A DNA stretch of 64,000 bases from an uncultured Bifidobacteriaceae bacterium (GTDB taxonomy: Bacteria > Actinomycetota > Actinomycetes > Actinomycetales > Bifidobacteriaceae). Below the pieces are notes generated by a model. That model was not told the origin of the DNA. It was given only the letters and a program-made list of their open reading frames with translations, and did not search any database. This document shows, piece after piece, positions 9,272 to 17,233 of this stretch (positions within the stretch are counted from its first letter, which is position 1; every line of letters begins with the position of its first letter). Made by a program: the position numbers and the translations under genes. The stretch is from the NCBI GenBank assembly GCA_947253155.1, contig CAMXYK010000001.1:62001-126000 (forward strand), read 5' to 3'.

Positions 9272-10813
9272 TTACTTAGCCAATGAATCGAGCCAGCCAG
9301 CTTTAAGCGACTTCCAAATTGGGCCGCCCCACTGTTCTTCGAGCGCTGCTTCCAACGCTGCTGCAGGCTTGTACATCTTCTCATCATGGCATTGCGGAGC
9401 AATAATCTGAATACCAACAGGTAAGCCATCGTCGCTTAAGCCTGCTGGAAGGCTCAAAGCTGGAACGCCAGCCATGTTTGCAGGAATCGTAGCAATATCG
9501 TTCATGTACATGGAAAGCGGATCGTTCATCTTTTCGCCAAACTTAAATGCCGTTGTAGGGCTTGTTGGAGAAACGAGAACATCTACCTTATTAAACGCTT
9601 CTTCGAAATCGCGAATAATAAGCGTACGAACCTTTTGAGCAGAACCATACCATGCATCGTAATAACCTGCAGAAAGTGCGTAAGTGCCGAGAATAATACG
9701 ACGCTTTACTTCGTCACCGAAACCAGCTTCACGAGTTGCAGCCATCATATTCGCAGCTGTCTGAGGCTTATCGGCAGGTGGCATTACGCGCAAACCGTAA
9801 CGCATACCATCGTAACGAGCCAAGTTGGAGCTAACTTCGGAAGGCATAATAATGTAGTAAGCAGCCAAAGAATAAGGGAAGTGAGGGCAGGAAACTTCCG
9901 TAACTTCTGCACCCATATCTTTAAGCAACTGCACAGCTTCGTTAAAGCGAGCTTCAACGCCTGGCTGGAAACCATCGCCACTAAGCTCTTTAACAAGGCC
10001 AACCTTTACGCCCTTCAAATCTCGGCGAGCGCCCTCACGCGCAGCCTGAGCCATTGGAGGAACAGGTGCTGGAATAGAAGTAGAGTCGCGCCTATCGTTG
10101 CCGCCAATAATTTCCTGCAAGAGCGCAGAATCAAGAACGGTACGAGAAACAGGACCAATCTGATCCAAGGAACTTGCCATGGCAATTGCGCCAAAACGGC
10201 TAACTCCGCCGTAAGTTGGCTTTGCACCAACAGTACCAGTTAAAGCACCAGGCTGACGAATAGAGCCACCTGTATCTGTACCCAAAGCAATAGGAGCTTC
10301 GAATGCAGCAACAGCAGCTGCGGAACCGCCGCCGGAACCGCCTGGAACGCGCTCGGTATCCCAAGGGTTGCAAGTGGTTTGGTAAGCAGAATGCTCGGTA
10401 GAAGAGCCTTGAGCGAACTCGTCAAGATTTGTTTTACCTAAGATTGGCATTCCAGCTGCCTTAAGCTTTTCAATAACTGTAGCGTCGTAAGGCGGCACCC
10501 AGCCTTCAAGAATCTTAGAAGCTGCAGTAGTAGGAATGCCTTTAGTAACAATCATATCTTTAATTGCAATTGGCACACCTGCAAGCTCAGGCAATCCTTC
10601 AGCTTCGCCATTAGCATTCTTTTTATCAAAAGCATCTGCTTGCTCAAGTGCAATATCTGCAGAAACGTGCAAGAAAGCCTTGATCTCAGGCTCTGCGGAT
10701 TCGATTACTGCCAAGTGAGCTTCAACAAGCTCGCGGCTAGAAACTTCTTTAGCTTTTACAGCTTCTGCCATTTGAGCAGCAGAAAGCTTTACTAAATCTT
10801 GAGTATTCGACAT
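9272..10813 (-). CDS. gatA: Asp-tRNA(Asn)/Glu-tRNA(Gln) amidotransferase subunit A
   Basis: The 513-residue glutaminase/amidase subunit of GatCAB, which releases ammonia from glutamine. The Ser-cisSer-Lys triad is readable: K85 in PIAIKDM, cis-Ser S160 in VPGGSGGGSA, and nucleophile S184 in DTGGSIRQPG. All three are spaced exactly as in characterised GatA proteins. The strong Shine-Dalgarno GGGGGAGGAGTGAT lies inside the 3' end of gatC, and the genes are separated by a single base, so translation is likely coupled. It works with GatB and GatC in the indirect route to Gln-tRNA and/or Asn-tRNA. Confidence 0.98.
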   Translation of the reverse strand: MSNTQDLVKLSAAQMAEAVKAKEVSSRELVEAHLAVIESAEPEIKAFLHVSADIALEQADAFDKKNANGEAEGLPELAGVPIAIKDMIVTKGIPTTAASKILEGWVPPYDATVIEKLKAAGMPILGKTNLDEFAQGSSTEHSAYQTTCNPWDTERVPGGSGGGSAAAVAAFEAPIALGTDTGGSIRQPGALTGTVGAKPTYGGVSRFGAIAMASSLDQIGPVSRTVLDSALLQEIIGGNDRRDSTSIPAPVPPMAQAAREGARRDLKGVKVGLVKELSGDGFQPGVEARFNEAVQLLKDMGAEVTEVSCPHFPYSLAAYYIIMPSEVSSNLARYDGMRYGLRVMPPADKPQTAANMMAATREAGFGDEVKRRIILGTYALSAGYYDAWYGSAQKVRTLIIRDFEEAFNKVDVLVSPTSPTTAFKFGEKMNDPLSMYMNDIATIPANMAGVPALSLPAGLSDDGLPVGIQIIAPQCHDEKMYKPAAALEAALEEQWGGPIWKSLKAGWLDSLAK

Positions 10814-10814
10814 A

Positions 10815-11111
10815 TCACTCCTCCCCCAAAATGCGAGGTGCTACAAACATGCCAGACTCACTCTTAGGAGCACCAGAAAGCGCTTCTTCCTGAGTTAATG
10901 GCGTAGCAGGCACATCAGGGCGCAAATAAGCTTCCAGAGGCACTGGATTTGCAGTAGGTGGCACATCTTCGCCAGCAACTTCCTGCACCTTATTAATAGA
11001 TTCTGCAATGACGTTTAATTCGCCCTGCAAGCGACTAATTTCCTCGTCGCTAAGCGCAATCTGGGAAAGAACACCCAGATGCTCAATTTCTTCTCGTGTG
11101 AATGTAGGCAT
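10815..11111 (-). CDS. gatC: Asp-tRNA(Asn)/Glu-tRNA(Gln) amidotransferase subunit C
   Basis: A small subunit that wraps around GatA and GatB. The chosen ATG at 11109-11111 gives 98 residues starting MPTFTREEIEHLGVLSQIAL, the usual GatC start (helix containing the I/LxxLA-type motif). The open frame reaches further upstream to 11180 but that extension is unlike GatC. The C-terminal half carries AYLRPDVP, the conserved LRxD segment. It is the first gene of gatCAB; the promoter must lie in the 507-bp gap shared with the divergent vaginolysin gene. Confidence 0.93.
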   Translation of the reverse strand: MPTFTREEIEHLGVLSQIALSDEEISRLQGELNVIAESINKVQEVAGEDVPPTANPVPLEAYLRPDVPATPLTQEEALSGAPKSESGMFVAPRILGEE

Positions 11112-11391
11112 AACCTCAACTATATGTGTGATACGTGACCTTCGCATAGCAAAAAAGCAATGTTGACAAAAGCTTTGCATACATTATTGCCACAATATTT
11201 TTATAAGTCTTACACATATTTATTTATTCATGGCTTTATAGAAGATACACGTAGGTTGTAAAAAATTTTCTTTTAACATGCAAGTAATGATTACCTGATA
11301 TATTTTGCACATATTTTCACAAAATTATTACGTATAAAAAATTGCACTTTTATGCATGTCAACACGCCGTAAGCTCAAAAACGACGTAACA

Positions 11392-11419
11392 AAATAATGT
11401 TGATATTTCAACATTATTT
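11392..11419. promoter_or_regulatory. Perfect 12-bp dyad upstream of vaginolysin
   Basis: AAATAATGTTGA (11392-11403) and TCAACATTATTT (11408-11419) are perfect inverted repeats separated by four bases. There is no U-tract after either arm and no gene reads into it, so a protein-binding operator is more likely than a terminator. It lies about 200 bp upstream of vly and 280 bp upstream of gatC. The rest of the 11112-11618 gap is AT-rich, with a TATACA hexamer at 11451-11456 as a weak -10 candidate. Confidence 0.5.
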
Positions 11420-11618
11420 AAACATTTGTTTGAAGAGTAAAAAATTATTTTATACAACTATCATATAAATAAAAATTGTGTAATAATCAAGTGATGTGAG
11501 TAGCTGAAACCTGATGCAGTGAAGCATACAATGCACGGAAGCACATGAAATGCAGCATCTCACTAAAGAATAATCTAAAAATCATAATCAAAAAATAATA
11601 CAAAATCGAAGGACACAT

Positions 11619-13169
11619 ATGAAGAACACAAAGTTCTACCGTAATGCAGCAATGTTGTTGCTCGCGGGCGCAACTATTATTCCACAGGGATTGGCAGCAC
11701 CAGCAATGGCTGCTCCTGCACCAAAGGATCCAGAACCAGCTCCATCTTGCGCAGCTAAAAAGGATGCTTTGAACAATTATTTGTGGGATTTGCAATACGA
11801 TAAAACAAACATTCTCGCCCGTCATGGCGAAAAACTTGACAACAAATTCTCCAGCGATAGCTTCGACAAGGGCGGCGAATTCGTAGTTGTTGAGCATCAA
11901 AAGAAGAACATCACCAATACAACATCAAACTTGTCGGTTACTTCCGCCAACAATGATCGCGTATACCCAGGTGCTCTGTTCCGCGCTGACCAGAATTTGA
12001 TGGACAATATGCCAAGCCTGATTTCTGCAAACCGCGCTCCAATTACATTGAGCGTTGATTTGCCAGGCTTCCACGGTGGCGAAAGTGCTGTAACAGTTCA
12101 GCACCCAACAAAGAGCTCTGTGACTTCTGCAGTGAATACCCTAGTTTCTAAGTGGAACGCTCAGTATGCAGCAAGCCATAATGTGGCAGCTCGCATGCAG
12201 TACGATTCTGCAAGCGCACAAAGCATGAACCAGCTTAAGGCTAAGTTCGGTGCTGATTTCGCAAAGATTGGTGTGCCGCTGAAGATTGATTTCGATGCTG
12301 TGCACAAGGGCGAAAAGCAAACGCAGATTGTAAACTTCAAGCAAACTTACTACACCGTAAGTGTTGATGCTCCAGATAGCCCAGCTGACTTCTTCGCACC
12401 ATGCACTACGCCAGAAAACTTGAAGAACCGCGGCGTTGACAGCAAGCGTCCACCAGTATATGTGTCCAATGTGGCCTACGGCCGTTCAATGTACGTAAAG
12501 TTCGACACCCGTAGCAAGAGCACCGATTTCCAGGCTGCTGTTGAAGCTGCAATCAAGGGTGTTGAAATCAAGCCAAACACCGAGTTCCATCGCATTTTGC
12601 AGAACACTTCTGTAACTGCTGTGATTCTCGGCGGCAGCGCTAACGGTGCAGCCAAGGTTGTTACCGGCAACATCGATACGTTGAAGGCTTTGATTCAGGA
12701 AGGCGCCAACTTAAGCACCTCCAGCCCAGCAGTTCCAATTGCTTACACAACTTCCTTCGTCAAGGATAACGAAGTGGCAACTTTGCAAACCAATAGCGAT
12801 TACGTTGAAACCAAGGTTTCTTCCTACCGCGACGGCTACTTGACTTTGGATCACCGTGGAGCTTATGTAGCTCGCTACTACATCTACTGGGATGAGTATG
12901 GCACCGAAATTGACGGCACTCCTTACGTACGTTCTCGCGCTTGGGAAGGCAACGGCAAGTATCGTACAGCTCACTTCAACACAACTATTCAGTTCAAGGG
13001 CAATGTGCGCAACCTCCGAATCAAGCTTGTTGAGAAGACCGGCTTGGCTTGGGAACCATGGCGTACAGTGTATGACCGTTCCGATTTGCCACTGGTTCGC
13101 CAGCGCACAATCAAGAACTGGGGCACCACCTTGTGGCCACGAGTTGCTGAAACTGTGAAGAACGACTGA
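11619..13169 (+). CDS. vly: Vaginolysin, cholesterol-dependent pore-forming cytolysin
   Basis: A 516-residue secreted toxin that binds cholesterol-containing (and, for vaginolysin, CD59-bearing) host membranes and assembles into large pores. A signal peptide covers about residues 1-32 (KNTKFYRNAAMLLLAGATI then APAMA). Domain 4 carries the undecapeptide EKTGLAWEPWR at 472-482, with Lys for the usual Cys and Pro for Trp, and the cholesterol-recognition Thr-Leu pair T504-L505 in NWGTTLWP. GAAGGA (11608-11613) precedes the ATG. Codon choice looks more C/G-ending (AAG, TTC, GGC) than in its neighbours, which may reflect high expression. A strong terminator follows. The frame is intact. Confidence 0.97.
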   Translation: MKNTKFYRNAAMLLLAGATIIPQGLAAPAMAAPAPKDPEPAPSCAAKKDALNNYLWDLQYDKTNILARHGEKLDNKFSSDSFDKGGEFVVVEHQKKNITNTTSNLSVTSANNDRVYPGALFRADQNLMDNMPSLISANRAPITLSVDLPGFHGGESAVTVQHPTKSSVTSAVNTLVSKWNAQYAASHNVAARMQYDSASAQSMNQLKAKFGADFAKIGVPLKIDFDAVHKGEKQTQIVNFKQTYYTVSVDAPDSPADFFAPCTTPENLKNRGVDSKRPPVYVSNVAYGRSMYVKFDTRSKSTDFQAAVEAAIKGVEIKPNTEFHRILQNTSVTAVILGGSANGAAKVVTGNIDTLKALIQEGANLSTSSPAVPIAYTTSFVKDNEVATLQTNSDYVETKVSSYRDGYLTLDHRGAYVARYYIYWDEYGTEIDGTPYVRSRAWEGNGKYRTAHFNTTIQFKGNVRNLRIKLVEKTGLAWEPWRTVYDRSDLPLVRQRTIKNWGTTLWPRVAETVKND

Positions 13170-13245
13170 TACTTATCACAATTTCAAAAAAATAACTTAA
13201 TAAAGATAATTTAATAAATAATAAATTAAATATAAGTGAATACAA

Positions 13246-13292
13246 CAAAGGGCTTTATCTTGTAGCCAGTTACGAGATAAAGCCCTTGTTTT
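13246..13292 (+). terminator. Strong intrinsic terminator of vly
   Basis: The 13-bp perfect stem AAGGGCTTTATCT (13248-13260) / AGATAAAGCCCTT (13275-13287) is followed by GTTTTATTTG. It lies 76 bp past the vly stop and could also receive transcripts from the convergent ABC transporter genes. Confidence 0.9.
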
Positions 13293-13358
13293 ATTTGTAT
13301 TATTTGTATTGTTTATTTTATTTGCAAAATATTATTTGCGAAATATTATTTAGATATT

Positions 13359-14333
13359 TTAAATATCGCGATGCTTTTCAATTACGTAGCCAATTACGTA
13401 CATAACTACGCCCCAAGCGAGAACCACTAAACCGGACTGCCACCATGTGAAAACATATGCGTTTGGTGGAAGTTGCAGCCCAGAATTAGCGGAGGCTCCT
13501 AAGAATTGGCTTACAGCACTGCCTGGCAAAATCTGAATAAGTATTGAAGTCCACTTCGCAAAATTGCTTGCAAGCATAATAATGCTAACAATGGTCTGCA
13601 GAATCACCACGGCTCCAATAACGCACATAATTCCGCCAGCAGTTGACTTGCAAATCATGCCAAAACCGTAGGCCATTGCTGACACAACAACCATAATTGC
13701 AGGAGAGCCAAGGAACAGAGTAAGCGGCAATTTCCACACGTTGCTTCCCGATAATCCGGAAATGTTATCTCCCATAAAAGCTAATTCTGCAGCAGCTAGC
13801 GAAACTGTCATTGCAATAAGTTGGGCTACAAAAACGTAGATTGCAACCGCAACAAATTTAGCCGTAAAGAACATACCCCTTCGAGGTACAGCAGTAAGAG
13901 AAGCCTGAATCGAAGTTGTAGAATGCTCCGCGGTTACAGCAAGCACTGCAAAAATCGCCAAAACAATCAAAGATATAGAAGCAAAGCTAATAACTAAGCG
14001 GAAAATGCCTTCTTGAGATGCAATAAGATCACTTTTATCGCTCGGCCCAACGGTAATCGCAGCACTTGATTTGCTACCAGCTGCACCATTGTTATGAACG
14101 TCAACTTTAGACATTGCTTTCTGCACAAGCGCGATAATAAAACTAAAAATTACTGGCAAAACAATTGTTAATGCCATGCACCACCACGTAGACGCAAGTC
14201 CGCGCAGCTTAACAATTTCAGATTTAAGCGTGTGCATAAATGTAAGGCGTAAGTGCTGAGCGTTCATGCTGCGGCCTGTTTTGTAAGAATTGCTCGCCGG
14301 ATATTCAACAGCTTGTTCAATTTGCCCACTCAT
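13359..14333 (-). CDS. ABC-2 type transporter permease
   Basis: A 324-residue membrane protein. A cytosolic N-terminus containing LKSEIVKLRGLASTWWCM, typical of ABC-2 permeases, leads into a first membrane segment (about residues 52-70), then an external loop, then five more hydrophobic segments from about residue 120 to the C-terminus KHRDI. It should form the membrane channel for the ATPase encoded just upstream; the two genes overlap by four bases (ATGA at 14330-14333). The pair resembles bacitracin/lantibiotic-type or sodium-type exporters. The transported substrate is unknown. Confidence 0.85.
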   Translation of the reverse strand: MSGQIEQAVEYPASNSYKTGRSMNAQHLRLTFMHTLKSEIVKLRGLASTWWCMALTIVLPVIFSFIIALVQKAMSKVDVHNNGAAGSKSSAAITVGPSDKSDLIASQEGIFRLVISFASISLIVLAIFAVLAVTAEHSTTSIQASLTAVPRRGMFFTAKFVAVAIYVFVAQLIAMTVSLAAAELAFMGDNISGLSGSNVWKLPLTLFLGSPAIMVVVSAMAYGFGMICKSTAGGIMCVIGAVVILQTIVSIIMLASNFAKWTSILIQILPGSAVSQFLGASANSGLQLPPNAYVFTWWQSGLVVLAWGVVMYVIGYVIEKHRDI

Positions 14334-15322
14334 TTTGCGCTCCTTCCATCTACATATTGCGTTCCAGTCGCAGCAGTAGTATTTGGCAATGCTTTTGTTA
14401 CGTACTGCTCTTGACCGTGCGTAAGAGCCAAATATGCTTCCTCAAGCGAAGCATGCTCTTGATTCAGCTGATATACCAAAATCTGATTATCCGCAATTTC
14501 GCGCGCAATCTGGTTGAGCTCGCAACCTGTTATTCTGAGTAGCTCGCCTTCTTGAACGTCTTGAGGCGTGCGATTATCTGGCAAAATCTTGCATTCAGGA
14601 TGATTCTGAACAAGCACAGACTTTAGCTTTTCACCTTCTGGCGTTACTAAACGTATAGCATGCTGAGAATGTGCGTCAACAAAATCTTGTACTGTTGTGC
14701 GCTCCAAAATTTCGCCATGCGCAATAATCACAAGGTTATCTGCAGTAAGCGCAACTTCGCTCATCAAGTGCGAACTAAGCAGAATTGCTCGACCTTGGCT
14801 TGCGTAATACTTGCACAATTCGCGAACCCACTTAACGCCTTCTGGATCCAAACCGTTAATTGGCTCGTCCAAAATAAGATTGTGCGGATCTGCTAAAAGT
14901 GCCGCCGCAATCGAAAGACGCTGGCTCATGCCGAGTGAGAAGGATCCCGCTTTGCGAGTTTTTACGCTAGTTAAACCAGTAATATCAATCACTTCGTCAA
15001 CGCGCTTTTTTGATATTCCGTGAGTTAAAGCGAGCGAGTACAAGTGATTATATGCGGAACGACCTCTGTGGGCAGACTTTGCGTCAAGAACTGCGCCAAC
15101 TTCCGTCATTGGGGATGCGATTTTTGCGTAAGGTTTTCCGTCAATAAGAGAAGTACCGCTATTGGCATGAATAAGATTTAACGCGCAACGCATGGTGGTA
15201 GATTTACCAGCGCCATTAGGGCCTAAAAAGCCCGTGACTTTACCGTCTTCAGCGACGAAAGAAACGTCGTTAAGCGCTGTTTTTGCGCCGAAACGCTTTG
15301 TAATATGTTGGAATTCTAACAT
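14330..15322 (-). CDS. ABC transporter ATP-binding protein (ABC-2 exporter)
   Basis: A 330-residue ATPase. Walker A GPNGAGKST is near residues 34-42, the signature SFSLGMSQRLSIA replaces the canonical LSGG-Q with SLGMSQR, Walker B is LILDEPINGLDP, and the switch His is in LLSSHLMSEV. A C-terminal extension of about 100 residues follows, as in drug/bacteriocin-exporter subfamilies. It powers export with the overlapping permease. No Shine-Dalgarno is visible before the ATG, while TGTGATACT lies about 9 bases upstream of it, so a leaderless transcript is possible (inference). Confidence 0.93.
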   Translation of the reverse strand: MLEFQHITKRFGAKTALNDVSFVAEDGKVTGFLGPNGAGKSTTMRCALNLIHANSGTSLIDGKPYAKIASPMTEVGAVLDAKSAHRGRSAYNHLYSLALTHGISKKRVDEVIDITGLTSVKTRKAGSFSLGMSQRLSIAAALLADPHNLILDEPINGLDPEGVKWVRELCKYYASQGRAILLSSHLMSEVALTADNLVIIAHGEILERTTVQDFVDAHSQHAIRLVTPEGEKLKSVLVQNHPECKILPDNRTPQDVQEGELLRITGCELNQIAREIADNQILVYQLNQEHASLEEAYLALTHGQEQYVTKALPNTTAATGTQYVDGRSAK

Positions 15323-15462
15323 AGCTTAACAGTATCACAAATAAAAAAAAATACACATTAAATGTAAGCGTTTATGAGTACAGGCTGCTGCGTTTTGTAA
15401 TGCGATTTTTGTTTTGTATTTGTTTGCGATTGTTTTTTATATTCGCTTGTTTGTAGTTTGTG

Positions 15463-16269
15463 TCAGCAATTTGGTGCTGCATGTTGCGCAATCCACGCGT
15501 GCATGGAAACAGCTGCGGCTGCTCCTGCGTTTAGCGAGCGAACAGAGCCGAATTGCGAAATGTAAACAACGTCATCCGCCATCTCTAGTGCTTTTTTAGA
15601 AAGACCTGGACCTTCTGCACCAAAAAGCATAAGGCAACGTTTAGGGAATTTGTAGTTTTCCATAGCAACAGCGCCTGGAATAATATCGAGCGCTATAACG
15701 CGAGCGTTTTTAGCGTCTTGTTCCTTAATATTTGCGATTTTTTCGGCTTCTTTATTGCCTTCTGCTTGTGCTTTAAGCAAAAGTTGATGCGCTTCTTCTG
15801 CTTCTTTAAGCATATTTTCGCGCCAATTAGTTACTAGAGTTTCAATAGTTGGGCAGCATTCAACGTATTGGTATAGCTCGGTCATTAACGAGCCTTTGCG
15901 ATTCCATTTATGAGGCCCTACGATATACACTTTTTTCGCTGTAAATGCGTTTGCAGTGCGAACCATAGAGCCTATGTTGAAATCGTGAGTCCAATTTTCT
16001 ACAGCTACTTCAAACTCATGACGGCCTTTAGAATCGAGATCCGCTTTTATGGCTTCTACTTTCCAGTATCGGTAGCAATCTAGAACGTTACGCTGGTCGC
16101 CTTCGTTTAGTAATTCAGTGCTAAACCGCGCATCGTAATTTGGCGATTCTGGATTATCTGGACGAGGCTCACCTGGGTGTTCTTCTTCCCATGGGCCAAC
16201 TCCTATAGGTCGGAATTCTGGCTCATCGGAAGCTTTTGCAGCCAAAGTAATTGGATTCGGTTCGTGCAT
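15463..16269 (-). CDS. SPOUT (TrmH/SpoU) family RNA methyltransferase
   Basis: A 268-residue protein carrying the three SpoU motifs: motif 1 FNIGSMVRTANAF (about residues 96-108), motif 2 CLMLFGAEGPGLS (about 212-224) and motif 3 ISQFGSVRSLNAGAAAAVSMHAW (about 237-259). These form the knotted S-adenosylmethionine site of 2'-O-methyltransferases acting on tRNA or rRNA. A Lys/Glu-rich insert (about 150-190) lies between motifs 1 and 2. The N-terminal 60 residues are Pro/Glu-rich and outside the fold. The target nucleotide cannot be named from sequence. Confidence 0.9.
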   Translation of the reverse strand: MHEPNPITLAAKASDEPEFRPIGVGPWEEEHPGEPRPDNPESPNYDARFSTELLNEGDQRNVLDCYRYWKVEAIKADLDSKGRHEFEVAVENWTHDFNIGSMVRTANAFTAKKVYIVGPHKWNRKGSLMTELYQYVECCPTIETLVTNWRENMLKEAEEAHQLLLKAQAEGNKEAEKIANIKEQDAKNARVIALDIIPGAVAMENYKFPKRCLMLFGAEGPGLSKKALEMADDVVYISQFGSVRSLNAGAAAAVSMHAWIAQHAAPNC

Positions 16270-16326
16270 GTGTGAGTTTTGCTCCGTTTAATACTTTTGT
16301 TTAGTATTGGCAGCTAGTAATTGCAG

Positions 16327-17175
16327 CTAGTCTTGGCAGCCGTCAGTTGCGCAATCGCCTGTGCAACCTGACTTGCAGTGACCGCCACAGCAGTTGTCTT
16401 CACAGCATGGCTCAGTGCAACCATCATGAGCACAATCACCCGTGCACTCTACTTTGCAATGGCCACCGCAGCAATTATCTTCACAGCATGGCTCAGTGCA
16501 ACCATCATGCTTGCAATCTCCTGTGCATTTAACCTCGCAATGACCGTCACAGCAGTTGTCGTTGCAGCAATCGTCGTGATCTGCATCTGCGCGTAATTCT
16601 TCTTCATCGAAAGCTTGAACAAATGCCATTTTAGTACTCTCCTCACTTATTGGATTTACTAATTGAAGATGCCTTGTGCCTTGTTCGTCGGCGTCAACAC
16701 CACCAATTAATGCAACTATAGCAAGAATTTGCGCGCCTTGCTGATTAACAATGCCAAAATCAAGACTTAATTCATTGCCGTGTCGTAAAGTCACAAGCGA
16801 AGAAGTTTGAACATACGATTTTTCAGAAAGCCAAGAGTCAAGTAACAATACTCGCTTGCCTTTAACAGACGGGCCTTTTGTTGCAGGGAAAACAAAATCC
16901 ATAACGAAGCCGTCGAGTGCAATTCCTCTACGTTCTGCAGCATGAATAAGCGCAAAAACCATCGGCACTGCAGCAGCAGTTAACGCACCAATAGCGTCAA
17001 CATCGCGTTCTAACGAATACCCAGCTTTCTCAATTGCATCAAAAAGAACATCACCAACCAACTTGGAGCCGCGCTGAGCAAAAGTAACAGAAAACAGTTC
17101 GCTAAATGGTTTCGCACTCATATCCGCACAAAGCATGCGCTTAAGTTCCGCGCGTTCCTCTTGTAATTCCGTCAT
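16327..17175 (-). CDS. PRTase-like (PyrE-fold) protein with cysteine-rich repeat tail
   Basis: A 282-residue two-part protein. Residues 1-190 resemble an orotate-phosphoribosyltransferase fold: VDAIGALTAAAVPMVFALI is the substrate-hood type segment, and GKRVLLLDSWLSEKSYVQTSS (106-126) occupies the place of the PRPP loop. That loop lacks the usual acidic pair and TTG, so catalytic phosphoribosyl transfer is doubtful. After an acidic linker, residues 203-282 are three 27-residue repeats of the pattern CCxDNCCxGHCxxxCTGDCxxDGCTEP, giving 24 Cys and several His, which looks like a metal-binding tail. AAGGAG precedes the ATG. The gene is 58 bp downstream of rmuC and upstream of the RNA methylase. 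Function unknown. Confidence 0.7.
   Translation of the reverse strand: MTELQEERAELKRMLCADMSAKPFSELFSVTFAQRGSKLVGDVLFDAIEKAGYSLERDVDAIGALTAAAVPMVFALIHAAERRGIALDGFVMDFVFPATKGPSVKGKRVLLLDSWLSEKSYVQTSSLVTLRHGNELSLDFGIVNQQGAQILAIVALIGGVDADEQGTRHLQLVNPISEESTKMAFVQAFDEEELRADADHDDCCNDNCCDGHCEVKCTGDCKHDGCTEPCCEDNCCGGHCKVECTGDCAHDGCTEPCCEDNCCGGHCKSGCTGDCATDGCQD
16330..16569 (-). repeat. Three tandem 81-bp repeats encoding CxxCC-type units
   Basis: Three in-frame tandem units of 81, 81 and about 78 bp encode the cysteine-rich tail of the PRTase-like protein. Units 2 and 3 are nearly identical at the protein level over CCEDNCCGGHCK; unit 1 differs at several sites. Recent duplication of the unit is the simplest explanation. 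Confidence 0.85.
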
Positions 17176-17233
17176 TATTACACTCCTTAGCGTTTAGAGT
17201 TGTTCAATTTTTGATGCTTTGATGTTTTTATGC

